In this document: one piece after another, positions 22,600 through 30,104 of the stretch
How the letters are laid out: every line of letters starts with the position of its first letter
How positions within the stretch are numbered: position 1 is the first letter of the stretch
NCBI GenBank assembly: GCA_050789255.1
Contig: JBOZRQ010000041.1
Span: 1-30,104, forward strand
Reading direction: 5' to 3'
Length of the DNA stretch: 30,104 nt
From: JBOZRQ01 sp050789255
GTDB lineage: Bacteria; Bacillota; Sulfobacillia; Symbiobacteriales; Symbiobacteriaceae
Notes under the pieces: model-generated
What the model was told of the DNA's origin: nothing
The model's input: only the letters and a program-made list of their open reading frames with translations
Databases searched by the model: none
Position numbers and translations under genes: made by a program

Positions 22600-23313
22600 T
22601 CAGTGGGCGTGGGGAGCCCCGCCGGAGCGGATCAGGAGCGAGATCACCAGGGCCCCGAGCAGCACCAGCAAGGCGGTGCGGCGGCCCTTGCCGCCCACGG
22701 TCGGGATCAGGTCGCTGGCGCCCACGTACAGGAAGCTGCCGGCGGCCAGGCCCAGCAGCACCCCGTGGGAGACCAGACCCTCCCGGTACCAGACCAGCGG
22801 CAGAAAGGCGCCGACGATTGTGGCAAGGCCAACCGCCGCCGTGGCGGCGAGGGCCGTGCGGCGCGATGCCGTGGCAGCCAGCATCAGGCTGGCCAGGCTG
22901 AAACCCTCGGGCAGCTTGTGCAGGAGGATCGCCAAGAAGGTGGCCATGCCGAGTCTGGGGTCCGTTAGCAGGGCGACCGTCAGGGCGCCGCCGTCTACGA
23001 CCGAGTGCAGCAGGAGCCCAGTCGCCGCGGCCAGAGCCGAGCCGGGGTGAACCCCGTCCCCGGCCTGCCGCCAGAGGTTGCGCACAAGGAACATGCCGAA
23101 GTAGCCCGCGGCCACGAGGAGCGGGGCACGAGCCCCCCCTGCGTGGAGCGCCTCGGGCAGCATGCTGAGCAGTGCGCCGCCCAGCAGCAGGCCGGCGCCC
23201 AGGGCGCCCAGCTCGGCCATCCGCTCCCGGGAGACCAGCAGGGTCATGCCCCCGCCTGCCACCGCAGCCAACCCCGCCATCACCGCCAACACGCCCAGGG
23301 CTCCCACCAGCAT
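22600..23313 (-). CDS. ZIP-family metal transporter
   Basis: The 237-residue protein has about eight membrane helices and the ZIP signatures HSVVDGGALT (helix 4) and HKLPEGFSLASL (helix 5), whose His, Asp/Glu residues line the metal site. It would import zinc or another divalent metal. The C-terminus ends in GGAPHAH. ATG 23313 and a GTG at 23307 are both possible; GAGGGGG favours the GTG slightly. It lies 35 bases after a Zn/Cd P-type ATPase gene on the same strand, so uptake and efflux genes are together. Confidence 0.88.
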   Translation of the reverse strand: MLVGALGVLAVMAGLAAVAGGGMTLLVSRERMAELGALGAGLLLGGALLSMLPEALHAGGARAPLLVAAGYFGMFLVRNLWRQAGDGVHPGSALAAATGLLLHSVVDGGALTVALLTDPRLGMATFLAILLHKLPEGFSLASLMLAATASRRTALAATAAVGLATIVGAFLPLVWYREGLVSHGVLLGLAAGSFLYVGASDLIPTVGGKGRRTALLVLLGALVISLLIRSGGAPHAH

Positions 23314-23348
23314 TCCCCCTCACGGGAGTCTATGCTGAGCCCGATCAC

Positions 23349-25460
23349 CTAAGCCTTCTGGCGGAGGAGCCGCATGCCGTTCAGCGTCACCAGGATCGTG
23401 GCGCCCATGTCGGCCAGGATCGCCAGCCACAGGGTGAGCCAGCCGGGGAAGACCGCCAGCACCGCCAGCAGCTTGAGCCCCAGGGCGATGGCGATGTTCT
23501 GCTTGATGACCCGGAGCGTCGCCTGGCTGAGGCGAATCGTGAAGGGCAGCTTGCTCAGGTCATCGGCCATCAGGGCGATGTCGGCGGTCTCCAGGGCGAC
23601 ATCGGTGCCGGCGCCGCCCATCGCGATGCCCACGGTAGCAGCCGCCAGGGCCGGAGCGTCGTTCACCCCGTCGCCCACCATGGCGACGGCCCCATGCTCG
23701 GCGGCAAGGTCCTGTACCGCCGCCACCTTCTGCTCGGGGAGCAGCTCCGCCCGGACCTCATCGACCCCGACGGCCCCACCGATCGCTGCGGCGGTGGCTC
23801 GGTTGTCGCCGGTCAGCATCACGGTCCGGCCGATGCCGGCTCGCTTCAGGTCGGCGATTGTACCGGCTGAGGTGTCGCGCACCGTGTCGGCCACGGCGAT
23901 CACCCCGAACAGTTCCCGGGCGCCGCCCACCAGCATGACGGTTTTGCCCTGACCCTGCCACTCGCCCACCAGGGCGCCGGCCTCCCCGAGGTCCAGCCCC
24001 AGGTCCTCGGTGAAGAGCCGCGGGCTGCCCACGTAGATCTCCCGGCCGTCGACCGTGGCGGCGGCGCCCCGGCCCACCAGGGCCCGGAAGCCGGCCACGG
24101 CGTGCCCGGCGTGCCCGCAGGCGGCCCGGCGCCGCACGGCCTGGGCGAGCGGGTGCTCGGAGCGAGACTCCACTCCGGCTGCCAGGCAGAGCATATCGGC
24201 CTCGGACAGGTCGGGGCTCAGGGCCTCCACATCGGTCACCTCAGGGCGCCCCCGGGTGAGGGTGCCCGTTTTGTCAAAGGCGATCGCCTTCAGTGCGCCG
24301 GCCCGCTCCAGGTGCGCCCCGCCCTTGATCAGCACGCCGTTGCGAGCGGCGTTGCTGATCGCCGAGACGATGGAGACCGGGGTGGAGACCACGAGGGCGC
24401 AGGGGCAGGCCACCACCAGCAGCGAGAGGCCCTGGTAGATCCAGGGCGCCCACTCCTGCCCAAGCAGGAGCGGCGGCACGATGATCACGAGTGCGGAGAG
24501 CAGCATCACCGCGGGGGTGTAGTACCTGGCGAAGCGCTCGACGAAGGTCTGGGTGGGCGCCCGCTGGGCCTGGGCCTCCTCGACCAGGTGGATCACCCGG
24601 GCGAGGGTGGTGTCCTCGGTCAGCTTGGTAACCCGCACCTCCAGGCCACCGTGGCCGTTCAGCGTGCCTGCGAAGACCTCCTCGCCCGGCCCCTTCTCCA
24701 CCGGCATCGACTCGCCGGTGATCGCCGCCTGGTTTAAGGTAGAGCGGCCCTCCGTGATCACCCCGTCCATGGCCAGCTTCTCGCCAGGGCGCACCAGCAG
24801 GGTCTCGCCGACCCGGACCTCGTCGACCGGGACCTCGACCTCGGCGCCCTTGCGGCGCAGGCGGGCCACCTTGGGGGCGATCTCCATGAGCGAGCGGATC
24901 GACCGGCGGGCCCGGTCCATGGTGTAAGACTCCAGCGTCTCGCTGACGCCGAAGAGGACGGCCACCACGGCCCCCTCCCCCCACTGGCCGATGGCGGCAG
25001 CACCGGCGACGGCGATGGTCATCAGCGCGTTCATGTCGAAGTTGAGGGTAAAGAGGCTGCGCAGGCCGCGGCGCCCGGTCGACCATCCACCGATGAGGAT
25101 GGCCAGCGCATACAGCGCGACCGCCAGTGCCCCCGGCCGGAGTTGCTCAGCCACCTGCCCGGCCACGGCGAACACGGCGGCGATGGCGGTGGGGATCACA
25201 TGGGGGTTCGCCTTCCAGAAGGGCAGGTCGGGGGCCGCCTGCTTGGCGGGCCGCACGTGGATGTGGTGGGCCTCCCCCTTGGCCTGCAACGTTTGCAGGT
25301 CGACGGCGCCCTCTACGGTCATCTTCGCTGCAGCAAAGTTCAGCTCCACCCTGGAGACTCCAGGGATCGCCGCCACGTCCCGCTCGAACTTGGCGGCGCA
25401 GTCCATTCAGGTGAGGCCGGTCAGGCGGAGGACCTGCCGGTCGGACGTCGGGTTGCTCAC
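23349..25460 (-). CDS. cadA: Zn/Cd/Pb P1B-type ATPase, probable selenoprotein (in-frame TGA)
   Basis: A GTG at 25460 overlaps the cadC stop (GTGA) with GGGAGG 10 bases upstream. Translation reads MSNPTSDRQVLRLTGLT, then TGA (25409-25407), then MDCAAKFERDV. The TGA falls exactly at the first Cys of the heavy-metal-binding GxTCxxC motif, giving U18-M-D-C21 if read as selenocysteine. Beyond it the 703-residue protein is intact: TGES, CPC in ACPCALVVS, DKTGTLT, SEHPLAQA, GDGVNDAP and the P1B-2 helix features (GLKLLAVL, ADMGATILVTLNG). It exports Zn/Cd/Pb. If TGA is a stop, an ATG at 25406 could restart without a ribosome site. Confidence 0.85.
25373..25409 (-). other. Candidate bacterial SECIS hairpin after the TGA
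   Basis: Eight bases after the TGA, CGCCGCC pairs with GGCGGCG, and inside it GTTC pairs with GGAC around loop GAGCG. The loop starts 22 bases after the TGA and begins with G, which fits the general form of bacterial SECIS elements. Read by eye only; GC-rich coding sequence can form such stems by chance. Confidence 0.5.
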
Positions 25461-25810
25461 TGGTGCTTCGCCTCCCGGTAATGGGCCAGCGCCTGGCTCA
25501 GCAGGGTGACCACATGATCGTCGTCCAGCGAGTAGAAGACCAGCTTCCCCTCCTTGCGGAACTTGGCCAGCCCCATATTCCGGAGCAGCCGCAGGTGGTG
25601 GGAGGCGGTGGCCACACTAATGCCCATCAGGGCGGCCACGTCGCAGACGCAGAGTTCAGTCTTGGAGAGCGCCAGGGCGATGCGCACCCGCGTGTCATCG
25701 GCCAGCGCCTTGAAGATCAGGCTCAACCCTTCGGTGCCGTGCAGCTCCGTCTTGAGTTGCTCGACCTTGGCGGCATCATGGAGAAAGACTTCGCACATAT
25801 CGTTGCTCAT
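25457..25810 (-). CDS. cadC: CadC/SmtB-type ArsR-family metal sensor
   Basis: The ATG at 25810 has GAGG six bases upstream. The 117-residue repressor has the winged-helix ATASHHLRLLRNMGLAKFRKEGKLVFYSL and the metal-site helix ELCVCDVAALMG. The N-terminal CEVFLHD aligns with CadC's CEVTCID, but the second Cys is Leu, with a His next to it. The C-terminal Zn site residues DDH and HxxE (LDDDHV, AHYREA) are kept. The stop overlaps the ATPase GTG start, so the pair is one operon. A candidate operator overlaps the promoter. Confidence 0.92.
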   Translation of the reverse strand: MSNDMCEVFLHDAAKVEQLKTELHGTEGLSLIFKALADDTRVRIALALSKTELCVCDVAALMGISVATASHHLRLLRNMGLAKFRKEGKLVFYSLDDDHVVTLLSQALAHYREAKHQ

Positions 25811-25825
25811 GGTCGGCCTCATTTC

Positions 25826-25872
25826 GATATCCGTTTGAATATCATAATACGGCGGAGCCGCAATGGTGTCCA
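25826..25872 (-). promoter_or_regulatory. cadC-cadA promoter and operator
   Basis: On the minus strand TGGACA (25872-25867), 17 bases, and TATTAT (25849-25844). GATATCCGTTTGAATATC (25826-25843), an inverted repeat of GATAT/ATATC, follows directly after the -10 and overlaps the expected start site, fitting ArsR-family repression. Confidence 0.6.
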
Positions 25873-25954
25873 GATAGATCCGAGTATTTCTCGTTGGCTA
25901 GTAACACTTTTTACCTATGTCATCATTCAGAATGACCCACCAGGAGGCTTGCCA

Positions 25955-26387
25955 ATGGACCTGCTCACGCTGCTCTCACGCGAGGCACGCCGCGACAATT
26001 TAGGGTATCTCGTGGCCAACGGAGTGCTCCTCATCATTAGCTCTGCCGCCCTGGTTGCCGTTCACGGCTGGGAGCCCGTAGGGAACTAACCCCTGAGCAT
26101 GTTCCTGGCGGTCTATTTCAATCCCACCAGCGACTCCAGTTGGCCGCTCTGGTTCCTCAGCATGGCGCCCGGCGTCTACTACCTGGTGCCGGCGGTGGCC
26201 GTCGAGTCGGCCCTGGTGTCGGCGACGGCGGCAGGCGATGTGAATACGGTGGGCCGGGCGGCCCGGGATCTGGCCACCCAGGTCGAAATGGCCGTCGACG
26301 ACCTCTCCTCCATGGTAGCGACGATCCATGCCACCGGCTCCCGGCTCTCCAGTCTGGCCAAAGCGCTGGACACAGCCGCGAACTTAA
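25955..26387 (+). pseudogene. Broken 2TM-like membrane protein gene
   Basis: ATG 25955 has GGAGG eight bases upstream and codes for a 44-residue piece (MDLLTLLSREARRDNLGYLVANGVLLIISSAAL...) ending at an in-frame TAA (26087-26089). Three codons later the same frame continues (MFLAVYFNPTSDSSWPLWFLSMAPGVYYL...), giving the second membrane helix. No ribosome site precedes this second part. Together they look like one two-helix membrane protein with a nonsense change. The frame then runs through a terminator, and a TAA in another frame lies at 26385, so the end may also be shifted. Alternatively only the 44-residue peptide is made. Confidence 0.5.
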
Positions 26388-26430
26388 AAAAGGAGGGGAC
26401 CGGATGGCAGCCATCCGATCCCCTTTTTCA
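26386..26430. terminator. Bidirectional terminator
   Basis: A 13-bp stem with one mismatch (GGGGACCGGATGG with CCATCCGATCCCC, loop CAG) has TTTTT on the plus side and TTTTTT on the minus side. It serves copA on the minus strand. Confidence 0.88.
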
Positions 26431-26431
26431 T

Positions 26432-29260
26432 TTACTCCACGATCAGGCGGCCGACCATACCGCCCTCCTTGTGGCCCTCCACGGAGCAGAAGAACTCATA
26501 CTCGCCGGGCTGGGTTGGAATGAACTCCACGATGCCGACGGACTGGGGCGCTGCGTCGATCATGACGGCGTACATGTTGGCGTCGCCCATGTCGGCGTCC
26601 GGGCGCTGGCGCAGCATGCGTACCGACCGGACCGGCATGCCGTGGTGAATGGTAAAGTCGTGTACGGTAAGTTCGGCCTCGTTGACCAGGGTCAGGTGCA
26701 CCTTCTGTCCGGCCTTCACCCGAATCTCTGGCTGCTGGAACTTATCGGCCTTGCTGATGACCAGCGTCTGCCGCGTGACGTTGAAGGGCTGCACGTACCA
26801 GAGGCCCCAGACGATGCCCAGTGCGAGCAGCGACACTCCCGCAGCCTTCATTAGCAGGCCGCCGGGGATTCCGCCCGTCCGGCGCGGATCGTAGCGCTTG
26901 AGCGACAGGGAGTTGGAGACCACCGACACCGAGCTGAAGGCCATGGCGCCGCCGGCGATCATGGGGCTCAGCATGCCCAGGCCCGCCAGGGGGATGCCAA
27001 CGATGTTGTAGATGAACGCCCAGAACAGGTTCTCCTTGATGGTCCGCATGGTCTGGCGGCTCAGGCGAAAGGCGGTGGCGATCCCCTTCAGGTCGCCGTT
27101 CATCAGGGTGACCGAGGCGGCCTCGATGGCCACGTCGGTGCCGGTGCCGATGGCGATGCCCAGGTCGGCGGTGGCCAGGGCCGGGGCGTCGTTGATGCCG
27201 TCGCCCACCATGGCGACGACCTTCCTGCCGCCGTCCTTCAGTCGCTCCACTTCAGCGGCCTTGTCGCCCGGGAGCACCTCGGCCAGCACCCGGTCCACGC
27301 CCACGAGGCGCCCGATGGCGTCGGCGGTGCGGCGGTTGTCGCCGGTGATCATGACTACCTCAAGACCCAGTGCGTGCAGTTCAGCGATCGCCTCGGCCGA
27401 GGTGGGCTTGACCGTGTCGGCCACCGCCACCAGACCTGCCAACTGTCCGTCGACGGCGACCAGCATGGCGGTCTTGCCGGCGGACTCCAGCTCCTCCATC
27501 TTGGCGGCGACTGGTGCAATGTCGATCTCGTGGGAGGCCATCAGCTTGCGGGTGCCGATCAGGACCCGGCGCCCGTCGACGCCGGCCTCCAGGCCGAAGC
27601 CAGGGATGGCGCTGAAGCTCTCGGGGGCCGGCAGGGACAGCCCCCGCTCCTGGGCGCCCTTCACAATCGCCACACCGAGGGGGTGCTCCGAGCGGCTCTC
27701 GGCGGCGGCGGCCAGGGTGAGCAGTTCGGTCTCGGGGAGGGCGCCCAGCACGACCACGTCGGTCAGCTCGGGGCGGCCCCAGGTGATGGTGCCGGTCTTG
27801 TCGAGCACCACCACGTTCACCTTGTGCGCCTTCTCCAGGTGCTCGCCGCCCTTGAAGAGCACGCCGGTTTCGGCGCCCTTGCCGGTGCCGACCATGACGG
27901 CGGTCGGGGTAGCGAGGCCCAGGGCGCAGGGGCAGGCGATGACCAACACGGAGATGGCGGCGTGGATCGCCTGGTTCCAGTCGCCGGTGATGAAGCCCCA
28001 GCCCAGCAGGGTAACCAGGGCGATGCCCACGACCACAGGGACGAAGATGCCGGAGATCTGGTCGGCGAGCTTCTGAATCGGGGCCTTGGAGCCCTGGGCG
28101 TCCTCCACCATCTTCACGATCTGGGCCAGCGCAGTCTCCCTGCCGACCTTGGTCGCCTCAAAGACGAGGGCGCCGTTCTTGTTGATGGTGGCGCCGGTCA
28201 CCTTATCGCCGGGATTCTTATCCACCGGGAGCGACTCGCCGGTCAGCATCGACTCATCGACCGCCGAGGTTCCTTCCAGCACCACGCCGTCGACAGGAAT
28301 CTTCTCGCCGGGGCGGACCACCAGGCGGTCGCCCACCTGCACATCCTCCACCGCCACCTCGACCTCGACGCCGTCCCGCAGGACCCGGGCGTTCTTGGCC
28401 TGCAGGCTGAGCAGCTTCTTGATCGCCTCGGAGGTGCGGCCCTTGGCGACGGACTCGAGGGTCTTGCCGAGCAGAATCAGCGTGAGAATGGTGGTGCTGG
28501 CCTCATAGTAGTTCTCGCCGCCCAGGAAGAAGGAGAGGGCGATCGAGTAGAGGTAGGCCGAGGTGGTTCCCAGCGCCACCAGCACGTCCATGTTGGCGCT
28601 GCCCTGGGTGATGTTGACCCAGGCGCTCCGATAGAACCGCCAACCCACTACGACCTGAACCATGGTGGCGAGGGTGAACTGTACCCAGCGGTTGAACAGG
28701 AAGTCGCTCTCGATCTTGAGCGGCATCAGGATCATGTTGGCCACGATCAGGGGCACCGTGCCGATCAGGCTAAAGAGGAAGAGCAGGATCATGTTCCGCA
28801 TCTCCTGCTTCTTGCGCTCGGCGTCGGCGTCGCCGCTCTCGGCTGCCACCTTGGCGCCATACCCGGCCTTCTTGACCACGGCGACGAGGTCCTCGACCGT
28901 GGTACCTACGAACTCGACCGTCGCCTTCTCGGTGGACAGGTTCACAGCCGCCATCGTGACCCCGGGCGCCTTGCTCAGGCGCTTTTCGACTTTGGTGGAG
29001 CAGGCGGCGCAGGTCATACCGGTGATGTCGAGGGTGACCTTCTGCTTGACGACGCCGTAGCCCAGGTCCTTGACGATGTCCATCAGCGCCTGTGGGCTGG
29101 TCTGGGCCGGGTCATAGGTGACCGTGGCCTTCTCGGTGGTCAGGTTAACGTTGGCCATTTCCACGCCGGTCACCTTCGACAGCTTGCGCTGAATCTTGGA
29201 CGAACAGGCGGCGCAGGTCATGCCTGTGATGCCAAAGTCAAGTTTTGTCGCTTCGCTCAT
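26432..29260 (-). CDS. copA: Copper P1B-type ATPase with C-terminal cupredoxin domain
   Basis: ATG 29260 has GGAGG six bases upstream. The 942-residue protein has two N-terminal metal-binding domains (GMTCAACSSK at residue 16, GMTCAACSTK at about 84), membrane helices, TGES, CPC in ACPCALGLATPTA, DKTGTITWG, SEHPLG, GDGINDAP and the copper-type NxxGIPLA / MxxSS helices (YNIVGIPLAG, MAFSSVSVVSNSLSLKR). A further membrane segment (MKAAGVSLLALGIVWGLWYV) is followed by a cupredoxin-like domain with VHDFTI (His) and FFCSVEGHKEGGM (Cys, His, Met). It exports Cu(I). The extra helix puts the cupredoxin domain outside the cell. Confidence 0.93.
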   Translation of the reverse strand: MSEATKLDFGITGMTCAACSSKIQRKLSKVTGVEMANVNLTTEKATVTYDPAQTSPQALMDIVKDLGYGVVKQKVTLDITGMTCAACSTKVEKRLSKAPGVTMAAVNLSTEKATVEFVGTTVEDLVAVVKKAGYGAKVAAESGDADAERKKQEMRNMILLFLFSLIGTVPLIVANMILMPLKIESDFLFNRWVQFTLATMVQVVVGWRFYRSAWVNITQGSANMDVLVALGTTSAYLYSIALSFFLGGENYYEASTTILTLILLGKTLESVAKGRTSEAIKKLLSLQAKNARVLRDGVEVEVAVEDVQVGDRLVVRPGEKIPVDGVVLEGTSAVDESMLTGESLPVDKNPGDKVTGATINKNGALVFEATKVGRETALAQIVKMVEDAQGSKAPIQKLADQISGIFVPVVVGIALVTLLGWGFITGDWNQAIHAAISVLVIACPCALGLATPTAVMVGTGKGAETGVLFKGGEHLEKAHKVNVVVLDKTGTITWGRPELTDVVVLGALPETELLTLAAAAESRSEHPLGVAIVKGAQERGLSLPAPESFSAIPGFGLEAGVDGRRVLIGTRKLMASHEIDIAPVAAKMEELESAGKTAMLVAVDGQLAGLVAVADTVKPTSAEAIAELHALGLEVVMITGDNRRTADAIGRLVGVDRVLAEVLPGDKAAEVERLKDGGRKVVAMVGDGINDAPALATADLGIAIGTGTDVAIEAASVTLMNGDLKGIATAFRLSRQTMRTIKENLFWAFIYNIVGIPLAGLGMLSPMIAGGAMAFSSVSVVSNSLSLKRYDPRRTGGIPGGLLMKAAGVSLLALGIVWGLWYVQPFNVTRQTLVISKADKFQQPEIRVKAGQKVHLTLVNEAELTVHDFTIHHGMPVRSVRMLRQRPDADMGDANMYAVMIDAAPQSVGIVEFIPTQPGEYEFFCSVEGHKEGGMVGRLIVE

Positions 29261-29290
29261 GATGTACCTCCACTCTGCCTTGTCCATTCG

Positions 29291-29350
29291 ATACCCCTAC
29301 GGGGTATGGGTTACATCTGGATAATACCTCCGCTCATTTGGTTTCGTCAA
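29291..29350 (-). promoter_or_regulatory. copA promoter with CsoR-like operator
   Basis: On the minus strand TTGACG (29350-29345), 18 bases, and TATTAT (29326-29321). ATACCCCTACGGGGTAT (29291-29307), a near-perfect copy of CsoR-type operators, lies at the start site. Copper would relieve repression; no csoR gene is in the window. Confidence 0.75.
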
Positions 29351-29385
29351 TAGGGAAATTGGCGGGCAGACTGTGATGGAGGAGA

Positions 29386-29685
29386 GTGATCAGCGCCATG
29401 ACGACCCGAAAGCACGCTCCGCAACCCGGCGACGCTGTGGACATGGTGCGCCGTTCGCTGCAGGGCGGCGCCGACGGCATCCCCGATGTGCTACAGGCCG
29501 AACCTGTGCGCTACGGCGATTTCCGGTACGATGACAGCGAAGGCCCTGCCGCCGACACCACGGTCCGAGGCGGCGGCGCGGGCGCCGGCCTCTCGGGCAT
29601 GCCGCAGGCCAACGCCGGCAACGTACCGCCCCTCTGGGATGACCACGATTCTTCGCCGTCGCCGTCTGTAAAGCAAAAGCCCTGA
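29386..29685 (+). CDS. Hypothetical 99-residue protein
   Basis: The frame opens with GTG 29386 (GGAGGA just upstream) or ATG 29398. The product is hydrophilic and mostly disordered, rich in Gly, Ala, Pro and Asp (GAGAGLSGMPQANAGNVPPLWDDHD). It has no membrane or signal segment. I do not recognise a family. It is divergent from copA and ends just before a terminator. Confidence 0.5.
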   Translation: MISAMTTRKHAPQPGDAVDMVRRSLQGGADGIPDVLQAEPVRYGDFRYDDSEGPAADTTVRGGGAGAGLSGMPQANAGNVPPLWDDHDSSPSPSVKQKP

Positions 29686-29703
29686 TTCCGAACAAAAAGA
29701 TAG

Positions 29704-29730
29704 ACCCAGCTGCCAATGCAGCTGGGTTTC
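29704..29730 (+). terminator. Intrinsic terminator
   Basis: ACCCAGCTGC and GCAGCTGGGT form a perfect 10-bp stem around CAAT, followed by TTTC. Confidence 0.8.
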
Positions 29731-29829
29731 GCGCGCCTCGGGATTTACACACCGTGCCGGGCACGGCGCATAGGTTACTGTGTGGGTATTATGTGAAACC
29801 CACTAGCCGGACAGTGCGGGGGTGCAGGT

Positions 29830-30104
29830 GTGGCGATCTATAGTGTAGTCGACCCTGACGGTCAGCGCGGATATGGCCTCACCGGTTATAATGTCGGCAC
29901 TGAGGACCATGGCCGGGGCGCCAGCCCCGATGGGCGGGGCCGGGGCGCCAGCCCCGATGGGCGGGGCCGGGGCGCCAGCCCGGACGGACGCCGCCGCGGC
30001 GCCAGCCCCGATGGGCGTGGCCGGGGCGCCAGCCCCGATGGGCGTGGCCGTGGCGCCAGCCCCGATGGGCGTGGCCGCGGCGCCAGCCCCGATGGGCGTG
30101 GCCG
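29830..30104 (+). CDS. Tandem nonapeptide-repeat protein, partial (runs off window)
   Basis: GTG 29830 has GGGGG seven bases upstream. The frame begins MAIYSVVDPDGQRGYGLTGYNVGTEDH and then repeats the unit GRGASPDGR (27 bases) seven times from 29911, with only Arg/Gly variation at the joints. The unit is in frame with the repeat length, and the copies differ at synonymous or near-synonymous positions, so it is coding and selected. It is basic, Gly- and Ser-Pro-rich, and probably disordered. The end lies outside the window. No family is recognised; candidates include a surface or spore-coat protein. Confidence 0.6.
   Translation, partial: MAIYSVVDPDGQRGYGLTGYNVGTEDHGRGASPDGRGRGASPDGRGRGASPDGRRRGASPDGRGRGASPDGRGRGASPDGRGRGASPDGRG
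29911..30104 (+). repeat. 27-bp tandem repeat array
   Basis: Seven copies of a 27-bp unit (GGCCGGGGCGCC start, GATGGGCG end) at 29911, 29938, 29965, 29992, 30019, 30046 and 30073, with a partial at 30100. The units are head to tail without spacers. Copies 3 and 4 are the most divergent. Confidence 0.9.

Noticed and set aside
26099..26854. Open frame of 251 codons on the plus strand
   Set aside because: It runs through a strong bidirectional terminator and then antisense through the copA end; only its first part looks like protein and is treated as half of a broken gene.
27374..29353. Long plus-strand open frame opposite copA
   Set aside because: It is the antisense shadow of a well-supported P-type ATPase, a common effect of high GC content; no ribosome site or family signal.
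29911..30104. Repeat array as a CRISPR
   Set aside because: The 27-bp units are directly adjacent with no spacers and stay in a coding frame.

Overview
The window is a GC-rich bacterial chromosome segment with densely packed genes, strong Shine-Dalgarno sites and frequent TTG/GTG starts. A CadC-type ArsR regulator, a YpmS-like protein, a DUF881 protein and a GIY-YIG small protein of the kind found in Bacilli point to a high-GC Firmicute. The overall flavour is that of Symbiobacterium or a close relative; this is inference from gene content, not a database match.

Layout. 1-1760: small hypothetical genes, a short secreted peptide (352-495), a YpmS-like membrane-anchored protein and a lipoprotein cytochrome c. 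1866-4646: UV-damage endonuclease, then a divergent NarL-type response regulator and histidine kinase pair. 4840-10232: an arginase-family ureohydrolase, tesA (GDSL esterase) divergent from the ybbA-ybbP ABC transporter, and a cysteine-free HesB-like protein. 10264-11946: a NERD-like protein, a zinc-ribbon membrane protein and a degenerate GIY-YIG protein behind a strong promoter with a palindromic operator. 12010-12600: a non-coding stretch with a tRNA-Arg(CCT).

13482-15994 is the most novel-looking region. A TPR-like protein is followed without a gap by an exported 36-residue peptide (not an obvious gene by length). A divergent XRE regulator and a downstream small gene share promoter elements with the TPR gene. 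The arrangement resembles Rap-Phr/RRNPP peptide signalling. The peptide ends in an IWPT motif that also ends the secreted peptide at 352-495.

15999-20477 is a four-gene minus-strand run: MFS transporter, ThDP enzyme, and two ABC ATPases, the last carrying an AbrB-like tail. 20612-22550 holds a DUF881 protein and a copper nitrite reductase (nirK) with a CRP/FNR-like site upstream. 22600-29260 is a metal-homeostasis block: ZIP transporter, a Zn/Cd P-type ATPase coupled to cadC, and a copper P-type ATPase with a C-terminal cupredoxin domain behind a CsoR-like operator. The Zn/Cd ATPase has an in-frame TGA exactly at the first Cys of its metal-binding CxxC and a hairpin just downstream, so it may be a selenoprotein. 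The window ends inside a protein built of perfect 9-residue repeats.
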